A stretch of DNA of 64,000 bases from Nakamurella sp040546275 (GCF_040546275.1 NZ_JBEPNO010000009.1:124001-188000), one strand, 5' to 3'; counted from the stretch's first letter, positions 18,414 through 27,046 are shown. Program-made: numbers and translations. Notes: a model not told the origin generated them from the sequence alone.

Positions 18414-19249
18414 CGACCAGAGTATTGATCACCGGAGCCTCCCGGGGGATCGGCCGCGGGATCGCCACGGCCTTCGCAGGTTCCGGTGCCGAAGTGGTGG
18501 TCATCGACCATCCCGACGCCGATCCGGGACCGCTGCGCAGGAGCCTGCCAGGTCACGAGATCAAGTGGTATCAACAGGATCTGGCGTTTACCCTGGAGCT
18601 TCCGGCGCTGGTGGACCGGATCTGGGACGAGAGCGGCCCGATCGACGTCCTCGTGAACAACGCCGGTGTCGCCGTGATGGGCCACTTCAACGAGATACCG
18701 CCCGCCGGCTGGCGGCAGCTGATGGCCGTCAACCTGGATGCCCCGTTCTTCCTGTCCCAGCGCCTTGCCGAGCACATGCTGGCACACGGCGGCGGTGGCC
18801 GGATCATCATGATCTCGTCCAAGAACGGACTGGTGGCCGAGCCGGGACTGGCCGCCTACAACGCATCCAAGGGCGGGCTGGAGTTGATGGCCCGCAGCCT
18901 TGCGGTCGAGCTCGGGTACGCCGGCATCACCGTCAACACGGTGTGTCCCGGCATGATCGATACCGACCTGGCGGAGGACTTCCCGTTGGACTGGAATGCT
19001 TTCCGCCGCTACTACGAGGAACACATCCCGTTGAACGGGACATTCGGCACTGTGGCGGATGTGGCCGCCGCGGTGCTCTACCTGGCCTCACCAGGCGCCC
19101 GGTACGTCACCGGGACCGCACTGGTCGTCGACGGCGGCGTCCTGGCGAACCAGGTGCCGCGAGCCCAGTTCATGAATCCCTACCGATCTTCGATCGGCAG
19201 TCCACCCACCGAGGAATCGGCCATGACCGCGGCCGGAGAGCAAGGTTGA
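18410..19249 (+). CDS. Short-chain dehydrogenase/reductase
   Basis: A 279-residue classical SDR. The cofactor motif is TGASRGIGRG (residues 9-18), followed by NNAG, the catalytic serine in IIMISSKNG, and YNASK. An Asp at the end of the second strand (VVIDHP) favours NAD over NADP. It begins within the stop of the IclR gene. A role as a second sugar or sugar-acid dehydrogenase in the operon is likely. The C-terminal 25 residues extend beyond the usual fold. Confidence 0.9.
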   Translation: MTTRVLITGASRGIGRGIATAFAGSGAEVVVIDHPDADPGPLRRSLPGHEIKWYQQDLAFTLELPALVDRIWDESGPIDVLVNNAGVAVMGHFNEIPPAGWRQLMAVNLDAPFFLSQRLAEHMLAHGGGGRIIMISSKNGLVAEPGLAAYNASKGGLELMARSLAVELGYAGITVNTVCPGMIDTDLAEDFPLDWNAFRRYYEEHIPLNGTFGTVADVAAAVLYLASPGARYVTGTALVVDGGVLANQVPRAQFMNPYRSSIGSPPTEESAMTAAGEQG

Positions 19250-19251
19250 CG

Positions 19252-20151
19252 ATGCACGGTTCGACACTTCTGGACGGTCTCGGCCTTCCGGGTCGTGACT
19301 CCTACGACCTTCCCACCTCGTCGTTGCGGTTCGACGACGGCGACGCCTGGCACATCGAGATCCCCTCCTGCGAAGGGCCACTGGCGCTCGCAGCGGTGAT
19401 CGACGAGGCCAAGAACCGCAGCGTGCCGGTTCATCGGGTGAGCCAGGGCAGCGGCATCATGCTGCAGACGGACACCGAGATCAGCGACATGCTGGAGATG
19501 GGCGCCGAGCACCAGATCGAGATCTGCCTGTTCGTCGGCCCTCGGGCCTCGTGGGACACCGGCGTCCAGGCGAGTTCCACCGGCGGCCGGGCGGTGGCCG
19601 GTGCGCTGCGTGGGGCCGACCAGCTGGCCTACGGACTCTCGGACATCCTGCGCGGCGTCCAACTCGGCCTGCGGTCGGTGCTGATCGCCGACCTCGGACT
19701 GCTCGATGTCGTCGGCAAGCTCAAGAGATCCGGGGATCTGCCGGCGGACCTGATCGTGAAGGTCTCGGCGTCGCTGCCCGTGGCGAACCCGGCCACGGCC
19801 AGACTGATGGAGGACCTGGGCGCCACCACCCTCAACCTGCCGGTCGACCTGAGCCTGCCGATGCTCGCTGGAATCCGATCGGCGGTGGACCTCCCCCTCG
19901 ACCTCTACATCGAGGCCTCGGACGATTTCGGTGGAGTGGTCCGCCACTACGAGATCCCTGCGGTGGTGCGGATCGCCGCTCCCGTGCACCTGAAGTTCGC
20001 GGTACGCAACGCTCCGAACATCTACCCGGCGGGCCAACACCTCACCGCCACGGTCGAGGCGATGGCCCGGGAACGGGTTCGGCGCGCGGAGATCGGACTG
20101 GCGCTGCTTGCTCGCTACGCCGACGAACCCGCAGCGTCGCTGGACGTCTGA
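19252..20151 (+). CDS. U32-peptidase-like TIM-barrel protein, function unknown
   Basis: A 299-residue soluble protein I associate with proteins annotated U32 family peptidase in actinobacterial sugar operons, for example the segments VKVSASLPVANPATARLMED, LPLDLYIEASDDFGG and LKFAVRNAPNIYPAG. The repeating strand-helix pattern suggests a TIM barrel. No protease motif can be confirmed. ATG 19252 lies 2 nt after the SDR stop. As the last gene of the unit it may act on a late intermediate such as a 2-keto-3-deoxy acid, but this is speculation. Its last 37 bases overlap the convergent membrane-protein gene. Confidence 0.6.
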   Translation: MHGSTLLDGLGLPGRDSYDLPTSSLRFDDGDAWHIEIPSCEGPLALAAVIDEAKNRSVPVHRVSQGSGIMLQTDTEISDMLEMGAEHQIEICLFVGPRASWDTGVQASSTGGRAVAGALRGADQLAYGLSDILRGVQLGLRSVLIADLGLLDVVGKLKRSGDLPADLIVKVSASLPVANPATARLMEDLGATTLNLPVDLSLPMLAGIRSAVDLPLDLYIEASDDFGGVVRHYEIPAVVRIAAPVHLKFAVRNAPNIYPAGQHLTATVEAMARERVRRAEIGLALLARYADEPAASLDV

Positions 20152-21287
20152 TTCGACGCCGCATCGGGCTGTTCGTCATCGGATTCGCGGCCGTCCATCC
20201 GGGCGGCCAGGTAGCGCCAGATCTCCGAGACGACGGCAACCACCGGGACGGCCAGAAATGCGCCGGTGATCCCGTAGAGCGTGCTGCCGATGGTGACGGC
20301 CAGCAGCACGACGGCGGCGTGCAGGTTCATGGTGCGGGACTGCAGCAGTGGCTGGAGGACGTTCCCCTCCAACTGCTGGACCACGATGATGATCATCAGC
20401 ACGATCAGGGCGGTGGTGAGGCTCTTGGTCACCAGGGCGACCAGCACCGCGATCGCGCCGGCGACGAAGGCCCCGACGATCGGGATGAAGCCGCCGAAGA
20501 AGGTCAGCACGGCCAACGGGAGTGCCAACGGCACACCGAGGCCGAGCAGCCCGCCGCCGATCAGCACCGCGTCGATCAGGCTGACTAGCGCCTGGGTGCG
20601 GATGAAGGAACCGACCACTGCCCAGCAGCGCATCAGCACCTCCGACAACGGCCGGCCGGCCCGTTCGCCGACCGACTTCACCAACCACGGCAGGAAACGC
20701 GGGCCGTCCTTGAGGAAGAAGAACACCAGGATGAGTGCCGTGGCAACCGTGATCAGCAGCCCGATCGCGGAGGTGACACCGGCGAACACGCCGGCCGCGA
20801 TACTCGAAGCGCTGGACTGCAGCTGCGTGGCGAGCGAGTCGACAGCGCCGGAGATCTGATCCGCATTCAGGTTGACGGGTGGTCCGCTGAGCCACTTCTG
20901 CACCTGGTCGAGGCCATCGGTCGCTCTGGTCGCGATCTCCGGAGCCTGGTCGATCACCGACGGGATGATCAGAGCGATGGCTGCGCCGACCACGAGGAGC
21001 GCCGCCAGTAGCACCACGGAGGCCGCGAGCGCGGGTGGCCACCGATGGTTGCGCAGCCACGCCGTCGTCGGCCACAGCACCGACGCGACGAACAGGGCCA
21101 GCACGATCGGGAGCAGGATCGACCAGAACCGCCCGAGCACGTACCCGACCACCCATGTCCCGGCGGCAACGACCACGAGACGGAGGGCCCACCGCGAGAT
21201 CCACCGCAGACCACCGCCGATCTGCTCGCCGCGGTCAGTGCCTGCCGACGGTCGGCGCTGGTCGCGTTGTTCCCCCCGGGATGGCAA
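20115..21287 (-). CDS. AI-2E-family (PerM-type) membrane transporter
   Basis: A 390-residue polytopic membrane protein. Helices lie near residues 30-75 and 95-115, followed by a hydrophilic helical linker with amphipathic segments (about 115-170) and five or so C-terminal helices including FFGGFIPIVGAFVAGAIAVL. This is the AI-2E/PerM fold; substrates vary from signal molecules to Na+/H+ exchange. The assigned start is TTG 21287; a later start before RWISRWALRLVVV is possible. It overlaps the preceding rightward gene tail to tail by 37 bp. Confidence 0.85.
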   Translation of the reverse strand: MPSRGEQRDQRRPSAGTDRGEQIGGGLRWISRWALRLVVVAAGTWVVGYVLGRFWSILLPIVLALFVASVLWPTTAWLRNHRWPPALAASVVLLAALLVVGAAIALIIPSVIDQAPEIATRATDGLDQVQKWLSGPPVNLNADQISGAVDSLATQLQSSASSIAAGVFAGVTSAIGLLITVATALILVFFFLKDGPRFLPWLVKSVGERAGRPLSEVLMRCWAVVGSFIRTQALVSLIDAVLIGGGLLGLGVPLALPLAVLTFFGGFIPIVGAFVAGAIAVLVALVTKSLTTALIVLMIIIVVQQLEGNVLQPLLQSRTMNLHAAVVLLAVTIGSTLYGITGAFLAVPVVAVVSEIWRYLAARMDGRESDDEQPDAASNQTSSDAAGSSA

Positions 21288-21410
21288 TGGTGTTCCCTCT
21301 GGTCCGTGGCGCAGAGCATCCTGACGATCAGGCTGACGTGCTCAGGCTACGGAGAGCGGACACCGGGTCAAGTCCCGGGCAGGGATGACCGGCGCCAAAG
21401 CCGGGAAGTT

Positions 21411-21908
21411 CTACAGCGCAGAGCGCTGAGGTCGAGAGTCGCGGTTCCGCATCCGTCCGCGGGCGAACACCACTCCGGCGGCGGCGACAACAACGGCAGC
21501 GGCCGACGGCACGAGGAACCGGGACCGCCGGACCGCGGGCAGCGCGAACGAACTCACCGCGCGGAGGCTCCTCACCTTGATGAGACTGCTACCCGTGACG
21601 GCACGACCCCACCGGGAGTGCGCCCCCGCACCCAGATGCACAAGATCACCGTCGGGGCCTGCCACGTGGAACTCGAGGCCCTGCGCCCCGAGCGCATTGG
21701 CCAGCCGCCCGATAGCCCGTACCCCTTGCACTGCACCAAGTCCGGCAGGCAGGGGTGTATCGCGAAGCGAGGCGAGCAGCTGACCGGGATCCTGCGTCGT
21801 GAAGGTCAGCCGCTGCCCCTGACCCACCAGCGAGGCGCGCTGACCGTCGACGTCGATCCGAAGATCGGCCTCGATCCTCAGCTCTGCGCTCCGCGGTGAG
21901 GTCGTCAT
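21411..21908 (-). CDS. Hypothetical protein with C-terminal membrane anchor
   Basis: A 165-residue protein starting MTTSPRSAELRIEADLRIDV. The first 125 residues are soluble and beta-rich; one hydrophobic segment (VPSAAAVVVAAAGVVFA) near the C-terminus is followed by a basic tail, consistent with a tail-anchored protein facing the cytoplasm. I do not recognise the family. ATG 21908 overlaps the stop of the small gene upstream, so the two are cotranscribed from the SigF-type promoter at 22192-22216. Confidence 0.65.
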   Translation of the reverse strand: MTTSPRSAELRIEADLRIDVDGQRASLVGQGQRLTFTTQDPGQLLASLRDTPLPAGLGAVQGVRAIGRLANALGAQGLEFHVAGPDGDLVHLGAGAHSRWGRAVTGSSLIKVRSLRAVSSFALPAVRRSRFLVPSAAAVVVAAAGVVFARGRMRNRDSRPQRSAL

Positions 21909-22126
21909 CCCTTCGACGCGTGCTCTGCGGTCGTGATGCGCAGGGTGCCGTCCAGCGACCAGACGGCGCGGGGCGAATCGGCACCGGTGCTGCGCGGAAC
22001 GCCGACCTTCATGTCGACGAACTCGTAGTTGATGGCAGCGCCCTTGCCGGTGAGGAAGGTCCAGAGTTCCTTGCCGAGGTCGGCGAAGCTGGTGGTGGAG
22101 CCGGAAGTGGCGGTCGGTGCGGTCAT
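21905..22126 (-). CDS. Small hypothetical protein (73 aa)
   Basis: A 73-residue soluble protein beginning MTAPTATSGSTTSFADLGKE and containing WTFLTGKGAAINYEFVDMKV. It has a good Shine-Dalgarno (gaaggga) upstream of ATG 22126 and a strongly G/C-biased third codon position. No family recognised. It is coupled to the membrane-anchored protein downstream, and its leader contains a SigF-type promoter, suggesting a stress-induced function. Confidence 0.7.
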   Translation of the reverse strand: MTAPTATSGSTTSFADLGKELWTFLTGKGAAINYEFVDMKVGVPRSTGADSPRAVWSLDGTLRITTAEHASKG

Positions 22127-22191
22127 GACACGTTCCCTTCGTATGGAAGGGCCGGCGGCGCTGAATCGCTCCGCTTGGTCCCTGCCCATCC

Positions 22192-22216
22192 ATACCCGCC
22201 CAGGCGGGCCGGAAAC
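22192..22216 (-). promoter_or_regulatory. SigF/SigB-type promoter
   Basis: On the minus strand GTTT (22216-22213) and GGGTAT (22197-22192) are separated by 15 nt, matching the actinobacterial stress-sigma consensus GTTT-N15-17-GGGTAT. The -10 element lies 65 nt upstream of the ATG at 22126. Confidence 0.55.
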
Positions 22217-22257
22217 GGTGTGGCGACAACGGGATACCGGTGATCGCGCGATGGGCA

Positions 22258-22899
22258 CTACTCAGCGGCGTCGACCGGAGCCGAAACCGACTGCTGGGAC
22301 TTCGCGGTCGAGTGGTGACGCAGACGCTTCCAGAGTGCCGGCCCGACGCTGACCAACACCACCAGGGTGATGGCGAGCGCGATGCCCTTCCACTGCTCGT
22401 CGAAGATCGACCCGGAGAGGACACCGATCGCCGCGTAGATGACGGACCACGCGAGCGCCGCCACCGAGTCGCCGGCCAGGTACCAGCGCCAGGACAGCTT
22501 GAGGATCAGCGCGGCGGCCATGATCGGGATCCGGCCTCCGGGGATCAACCGCGACAGGATCAGCACCCGGATGCCGTGGTTGTCCAACTGCCGGTGGGAC
22601 CGCTCCAGCAGATCCGGCCCCGCCCGTCGCCGCAGCCAGGCCAGCAGCCGGTCGCCGACCGGGAGGGAGCAGATGCTGAACAGCGCCATGTCGCCGAGCA
22701 GGGCGGCGATCGCGCCGACCGCCACCACCAGCAACGCCGTGATCGGGTGCTCGCTGTAGAGCGCCGACGCCGCGGCCGCACTGACGAGCGCCCCGGTCGG
22801 GATCACCGGCACGATCGCGCCGACGAGCACTCCCCCGAACAACGTCGCGTAGGTGACCGTCTGCACCGTGGTGTCCGCCGCGGTGGCGGCGATCGTCAT
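22258..22899 (-). CDS. DedA-family membrane protein
   Basis: A 213-residue membrane protein of the DedA/SNARE-associated family, involved in lipid-carrier scrambling and membrane homeostasis. Visible are the re-entrant helix region LVGAIVPVIPTGALVS, the central segment HGIRVLILSRLIPGGRIPIM with the conserved Arg and Gly-Gly-Arg, and hydrophobic C-terminal helices. The usual acidic residue near the first re-entrant helix is not obvious. ATG 22899 overlaps the preceding metallo-hydrolase stop by four bases. Confidence 0.82.
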   Translation of the reverse strand: MTIAATAADTTVQTVTYATLFGGVLVGAIVPVIPTGALVSAAAASALYSEHPITALLVVAVGAIAALLGDMALFSICSLPVGDRLLAWLRRRAGPDLLERSHRQLDNHGIRVLILSRLIPGGRIPIMAAALILKLSWRWYLAGDSVAALAWSVIYAAIGVLSGSIFDEQWKGIALAITLVVLVSVGPALWKRLRHHSTAKSQQSVSAPVDAAE

Positions 22900-23663
22900 G
22901 CGGGAATCCTGACGGTCTGACCGGGCACCAGGAGATGGGCGCGTACGGCAGGCGCCGACCGCCGGACCGCCGCGACGAAGTTTTCCCCGGGGCTGTTGAA
23001 CTCCTCCGGCCGGACTCGGTCCATCCCGACAGGCCAGAGGGTTCCGAAGTGGATCGGCACCACATCGGCGGCGCCGAGCAGGTACGCGGCCTCGGCGGCC
23101 CGCGATGCATTCAGATGCCCCGGCCCGAGGCCCGGTCCCCAGCCGCCGACCGGCAGCAGCGCGAGGTCAATCTCGCCCACTTCCTCCGCCATCTCCGGGT
23201 AGAGGTCGGTGTCGCCGGCAAAATAGGTGCGCCGGTCGCCTTGGATGACGTACCCGAGAGGCGGGGCCGCGCCGCGCCTGGCGAGCACGTGCCGACGGGC
23301 ATCATGACGGGCTGGCACTGCCCTGACCTGGACTCCCCCCACCTGAACCACTTCCCCGGACCGGATCTCGATGATGTTCTCGTGCCGGAGCCGGCGGAGC
23401 GCGCGGATGGCGCGGGTGGCACCGGTGGGCAGCACGATCGGAATCTGATGCGATATTTGTTGCAGCGACCGGAGATGGAGGTGATCGCCGTGCAGATGAG
23501 AGATGAGCACCAGGTCGGCCCTCGCCGCGTCGCGGGACGGAGTCGGACCCCGCCGACGGCGCAGGTGACCGACTGTCGAGGTCAGGACCGGATCGGTGAG
23601 AACGCGGATGCCGGAATCGGAGACGGTGACGGTGGCGTGCCCCCACCACGTGACGTCCGGCAT
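22896..23663 (-). CDS. Metallo-beta-lactamase-fold hydrolase (UlaG/YtnP-like)
   Basis: A 255-residue MBL-fold protein. It begins MPDVTWWGHATVTV and has the metal motif HLHGDHLH, then FAGDTDLYP and VPIHFGTLWP, which supply further ligands. The pattern matches UlaG-like proteins and N-acyl-phosphatidylethanolamine phospholipase D-like hydrolases. Substrate unknown; the adjacent phospholipase D and DedA genes suggest a membrane-lipid context. ATG 23663 overlaps the start of the divergent phospholipase D-like gene. Confidence 0.85.
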   Translation of the reverse strand: MPDVTWWGHATVTVSDSGIRVLTDPVLTSTVGHLRRRRGPTPSRDAARADLVLISHLHGDHLHLRSLQQISHQIPIVLPTGATRAIRALRRLRHENIIEIRSGEVVQVGGVQVRAVPARHDARRHVLARRGAAPPLGYVIQGDRRTYFAGDTDLYPEMAEEVGEIDLALLPVGGWGPGLGPGHLNASRAAEAAYLLGAADVVPIHFGTLWPVGMDRVRPEEFNSPGENFVAAVRRSAPAVRAHLLVPGQTVRIPA

Positions 23664-25238
23664 GCCGCGAGCGTATCGGGTGGACGCCCCACGGATCTGG
23701 ATGCGCTGGCCGCCCGGTATCTGGCTCCGCCCACCGAGGAGTGCCCCACCTTTCTCGGTGACAGCACCTGGGATGCCGTGATCGACGGCGTCGAGTACTT
23801 CACCGAACTGCACCTGGCCATCGCCGACGCCGGTCCGGGCGACAGCATTCTGCTGTCCGGCCTGCAGATGGAACCGGACATGGACCTGACCGGCCGCACA
23901 CCCGGCGATCCTGGATACCGGCCGGTGGTCGACGTCCTGGCCGAGAAGGCCGCGCTCGGGGTGGACGTCCGGGTCCTGCTGTCCGGCGCGGTGATCAGCG
24001 GCTCGCTCCCGTGGCCCAAGATCGGACCGTTCCGCGCGAACAACCTTGCCGCACGGACCATGCGAGGCTGGCTGCCCTCGACCGACAACTGCTTCGGAGC
24101 GCCGCCTCTCCGGGACCGTGTCCTGCTCGACTGGTCCGGAACGGGGATCGGCACCAATCACCAGAAGGTCGCGGTGTTGCACATCGGCGGCGACCTCACC
24201 GCCTACGTCGGCGGGATCGATCTGGTGGCCAGCAGATTCGACGCGCAGCCGCACCACACCCTCCTGACGAGCGACCGGAAGCGCTGGGGCTGGCACGACG
24301 GCGCGGCCCGTCTGCAGGGCCCGGCGGCCGTCCGCGTGTGGGAGATCTACCGGTGGAGGTGGCAGGAGATCGTCACCCTGCCGCGGCGCTACTTCTACCT
24401 GCCACCCGCTTCGCTCGCGGTCCTCAACCCGCCGCTGCGACCCATGACCCTTCCCGCCGCGCCGGCCGACCTACCCACGCACCGCACGGATATCGCGGTC
24501 CAGGTGATGCGGTCGTACAGCCCGTGGAAGGTGTTCTACGTCCGGTCGCTGAAGCGGGTGCGGTGGGCGACCCTGCCCAGGGGCGGGGTCAAGGAGGTCT
24601 ACGACACCCTGGCCACCGCGATCAGGGGGGCCAAGCGCTACATCTACCTCGAGGACCAGTACTTCTACGAGATGCCTGGCGGTAGCAGGCGTTTCGGTCT
24701 CTACAAGTTGCTCCGTGATGCCGCTGAACGAGGTGTGAAGCTCATCCTGGTCGGCTCCGGCCGCAAGGATCCGTCCGACGGCGGCGGGACGATCAAGCTG
24801 CAGCGCAAGGTGACCGGCGACCTGGAGCGCAAGATCCTGCGCCGTCTTCCGAAAGCCAAGCGCCGCAACCTGATCATGCACCGCGTCGAGGGTTTGACCG
24901 TGCACACCAAGCTCTTCCTCGTCGACGACGCCTTCGCGTGCATCGGATCGGCCAACTTCTTCAGCCGCTCGATGGTCGGCACCGACAGCGAGATGAGCTG
25001 CGCCATGGTCACCACCGGCACCGCGGTCCGCGACCTGCGGGTCCAGCTCTGGGCCGAGCACCTGCGCACACCGGTCGACGACCGCCTCCGGCCGTACCTG
25101 GAGAATCTCGATGTGGCCCTGGGCATCTGGCGCGAGGAGTGGTTGCCTGCCGACGCTTTCACCGACACCTGGGTGACACCCGGTGTGCCAGATGGCTTCG
25201 CTCCCCTGGAGCGCGTCCTGTTCGCGGTGAACCCATGA
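23637..25238 (+). CDS. Phospholipase D-family protein (cardiolipin-synthase-like)
   Basis: A 533-residue two-domain PLD protein. The second HKD motif is intact (H423, K425, D430 in VHTKLFLVDD, followed by IGSANFFSRS). The first is HQKVAVLH (H175, K177), where the usual Asp is His182. The segment EDQYFY (339-344) precedes domain two, as in eukaryote-like PLDs. GTG 23637 is the only plausible start before the conserved TFLGDSTWDAVIDG region, which makes its 5' end overlap the divergent MBL gene by 27 bp. Its stop overlaps the HAD gene. It probably acts on phospholipid phosphodiester bonds at the membrane. Confidence 0.82.
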   Translation: MPPPRDVRHAASVSGGRPTDLDALAARYLAPPTEECPTFLGDSTWDAVIDGVEYFTELHLAIADAGPGDSILLSGLQMEPDMDLTGRTPGDPGYRPVVDVLAEKAALGVDVRVLLSGAVISGSLPWPKIGPFRANNLAARTMRGWLPSTDNCFGAPPLRDRVLLDWSGTGIGTNHQKVAVLHIGGDLTAYVGGIDLVASRFDAQPHHTLLTSDRKRWGWHDGAARLQGPAAVRVWEIYRWRWQEIVTLPRRYFYLPPASLAVLNPPLRPMTLPAAPADLPTHRTDIAVQVMRSYSPWKVFYVRSLKRVRWATLPRGGVKEVYDTLATAIRGAKRYIYLEDQYFYEMPGGSRRFGLYKLLRDAAERGVKLILVGSGRKDPSDGGGTIKLQRKVTGDLERKILRRLPKAKRRNLIMHRVEGLTVHTKLFLVDDAFACIGSANFFSRSMVGTDSEMSCAMVTTGTAVRDLRVQLWAEHLRTPVDDRLRPYLENLDVALGIWREEWLPADAFTDTWVTPGVPDGFAPLERVLFAVNP

Positions 25239-26005
25239 CGGGCTCCGCCGCGTTCTTCGATCTCGACCACGTCCTGATCCCAGGCTCCTCCCTCTTCCTG
25301 ATGGCCAGGGACCTGCGTTCGCACGACGTCTACCGGGCCGGCGATCTGATGCGCACCGGTGCCCGGAGAACCAGGATCCGGATGGCCCGTGAATCCGACC
25401 GGGACCTGGATGCCATGCGTCAGGAGGCACTGTCGTCCATCACGGGGCGCAGCCAGGTGGAGGTGAAGGCGTGGTGCCGACAACTGGCCGCCTACGAGAT
25501 CCTGCCTCGGGTCTACCCCGACATGGCCAAGATGATCGCCGCGCACTGCGCTGCGGGTGATCACACCTACCTGGTGACGGCCGCCCCCCTGGAACTTGCC
25601 GAGCCGGTGGCGAGGTCGCTCGACATGACCAGGGCGCTGGGCAGTATCGCGGAAACCGACGTGGGTGGCCGGTACACCGGGAAGCTGGTCGGTGAACGCC
25701 TCCAGGGCGTCGCCAGGGGCGCCGCGATCGCCGCCATCGCCGACCGCGAGGACCTCGACCTCCGCCGGTGCCACGTCTACTCCAACACCATCGACGACAA
25801 GCAGTTGCTGACCGGCGTCGGCCACCCGCACGCCGTCAACCCCGATCTGAAGCTGTGGAAGGTCGCCGTCCGACGGGGCTGGGCGGTGCACGAACTCCGG
25901 CCGATCCGCCGTCAGATCCTGGTCGGCGCACCGCCTTTCGTGCCGATCAGCGCGCTGATCGGCCTCGGCTACGCGGCCGGCATCCTGCGGTCCCGGCGTC
26001 GGTAG
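25235..26005 (+). CDS. HAD-IB-family hydrolase
   Basis: A 256-residue HAD-superfamily protein like those often annotated as phosphoserine-phosphatase-like hydrolases. Motif I is FFDLDHVL (D9, D11), motif II is YLVTAAPLE (T115), and the motif III region carries basic residues (KLVGERLQGVARG). Motif IV reads VYSNTIDDKQLL where most relatives have GDS or SDS, so the first Asp is N184 while D187 and D188 remain. GHPHAVNPD is typical of the family. A C-terminal hydrophobic tail (PPFVPISALIGLGYAAGIL) may anchor it. Coupled to the PLD gene by a stop/start overlap. Confidence 0.83.
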   Translation: MTGSAAFFDLDHVLIPGSSLFLMARDLRSHDVYRAGDLMRTGARRTRIRMARESDRDLDAMRQEALSSITGRSQVEVKAWCRQLAAYEILPRVYPDMAKMIAAHCAAGDHTYLVTAAPLELAEPVARSLDMTRALGSIAETDVGGRYTGKLVGERLQGVARGAAIAAIADREDLDLRRCHVYSNTIDDKQLLTGVGHPHAVNPDLKLWKVAVRRGWAVHELRPIRRQILVGAPPFVPISALIGLGYAAGILRSRRR

Positions 26006-26030
26006 TCTCTTGCGGGATGACCTCGACGAC

Positions 26031-26969
26031 ATGATCGGACCGATCGCGCTTCCGTCCGTGGTTCGGCAGCGCGCCGAGAGTCTCGGACCGGCCGGCATCG
26101 AGTGGCTGCGCGGCCTTCCGACGCAAGTGATCGACCTCGAGCGCCGATGGCAACTCACGGTCGGAGAGTTGCTGACCGGCGGCACCGCAGCGTACGTGGC
26201 GCGCGCGGTCACGGCCGCCGGCGATGACGTCGTGTTGAAGATCGCCGTGCCCGATCCGGAGTTCGCCAGGCAGGTGCGGACCCTCGAGAAGGCTGCCGGA
26301 CGAGGTTATGTCGAGCTGCTGGAGGCGGACATCGGACGGGGTGCAGTCCTGATGGAGGCCCTCGGGCCCTCCCTGGACGATCTCGACTGGTCACCGGACC
26401 GGCAGATCGAGGCCATGTGCAATCTGCTGACCGAAGCATGGAAGGTCGCCCCCGACCGTGACGTCACCGACTCTGACGGGCCTTTCGACAAGGCCAGTTC
26501 ACTGCACGCCTTCCTCTCGCGACTACGGGACGCCGTCGATGCGCCGTGCAATCCGGAGGTGATCCGCATGGCGTTGGAGTTCGCCGAACGCAGGGCAGGG
26601 GCCTTCGACTCCGCGCGTTGTGTGGTCGTGCACGGTGACCCAGCACCGACCAATACTCTGCGGGTGCTCTCGCCGAGAGTGGGCGCACCTGGCGGGGTCG
26701 TGTTCGTTGATCCCGATGGCTTTCTCGGCGACCCGGAGTACGACCTCGGCGTCATCCTGCGTGGTTGGTGCCCGCAGCTGCTTGCCGGTGACGCTCAGGC
26801 CGTGACACAGCACTACTGCGAAATACTGGCCGGACACTCCGGCCTCGACGCGCAGGCGATCTGGGAATGGGGCTTCGTGGAACGCGTCTCGACCGGTTTG
26901 TTCTGCCTCTCGCTGGGAGCCTCCGAACTTGGCCTCCCCTTCCTGGTGACTGCGGAGATGTTGATCTGA
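26031..26969 (+). CDS. Aminoglycoside phosphotransferase-like kinase
   Basis: A 312-residue APH/choline-kinase-fold protein. The ATP-binding lysine lies in DDVVLKIA (K70). The Brenner motif is VVVHGDPAPTNTLR (H201, D203, N208) and the metal-binding Asp is in VVFVDPDGF (D227), giving an apparently functional kinase. Streptomycin-6-phosphotransferase-like (StrA/APH(6)) members share this pattern, but substrates range widely, so resistance is not implied. ATG 26031 is chosen over TTG 26010. Confidence 0.82.
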   Translation: MIGPIALPSVVRQRAESLGPAGIEWLRGLPTQVIDLERRWQLTVGELLTGGTAAYVARAVTAAGDDVVLKIAVPDPEFARQVRTLEKAAGRGYVELLEADIGRGAVLMEALGPSLDDLDWSPDRQIEAMCNLLTEAWKVAPDRDVTDSDGPFDKASSLHAFLSRLRDAVDAPCNPEVIRMALEFAERRAGAFDSARCVVVHGDPAPTNTLRVLSPRVGAPGGVVFVDPDGFLGDPEYDLGVILRGWCPQLLAGDAQAVTQHYCEILAGHSGLDAQAIWEWGFVERVSTGLFCLSLGASELGLPFLVTAEMLI

Positions 26970-27046
26970 AGGGACCGAACGTGACCCACCCGCCGAGTGC
27001 CGACCAGATCTCGTCGCCACCCAGCCTGTCGACGGTTTTCCGGAGG

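Noticed and set aside
22935..23636. N-terminal extension of the PLD frame
   Set aside because: This part is opposite the MBL-fold gene and has no PLD similarity; the protein is taken to start at 23637.
26031..26969. Antibiotic-resistance reading of the aminoglycoside phosphotransferase-like gene
   Set aside because: The fold is shared by many housekeeping kinases and the locus has no mobile-element or resistance context, so resistance is not claimed.
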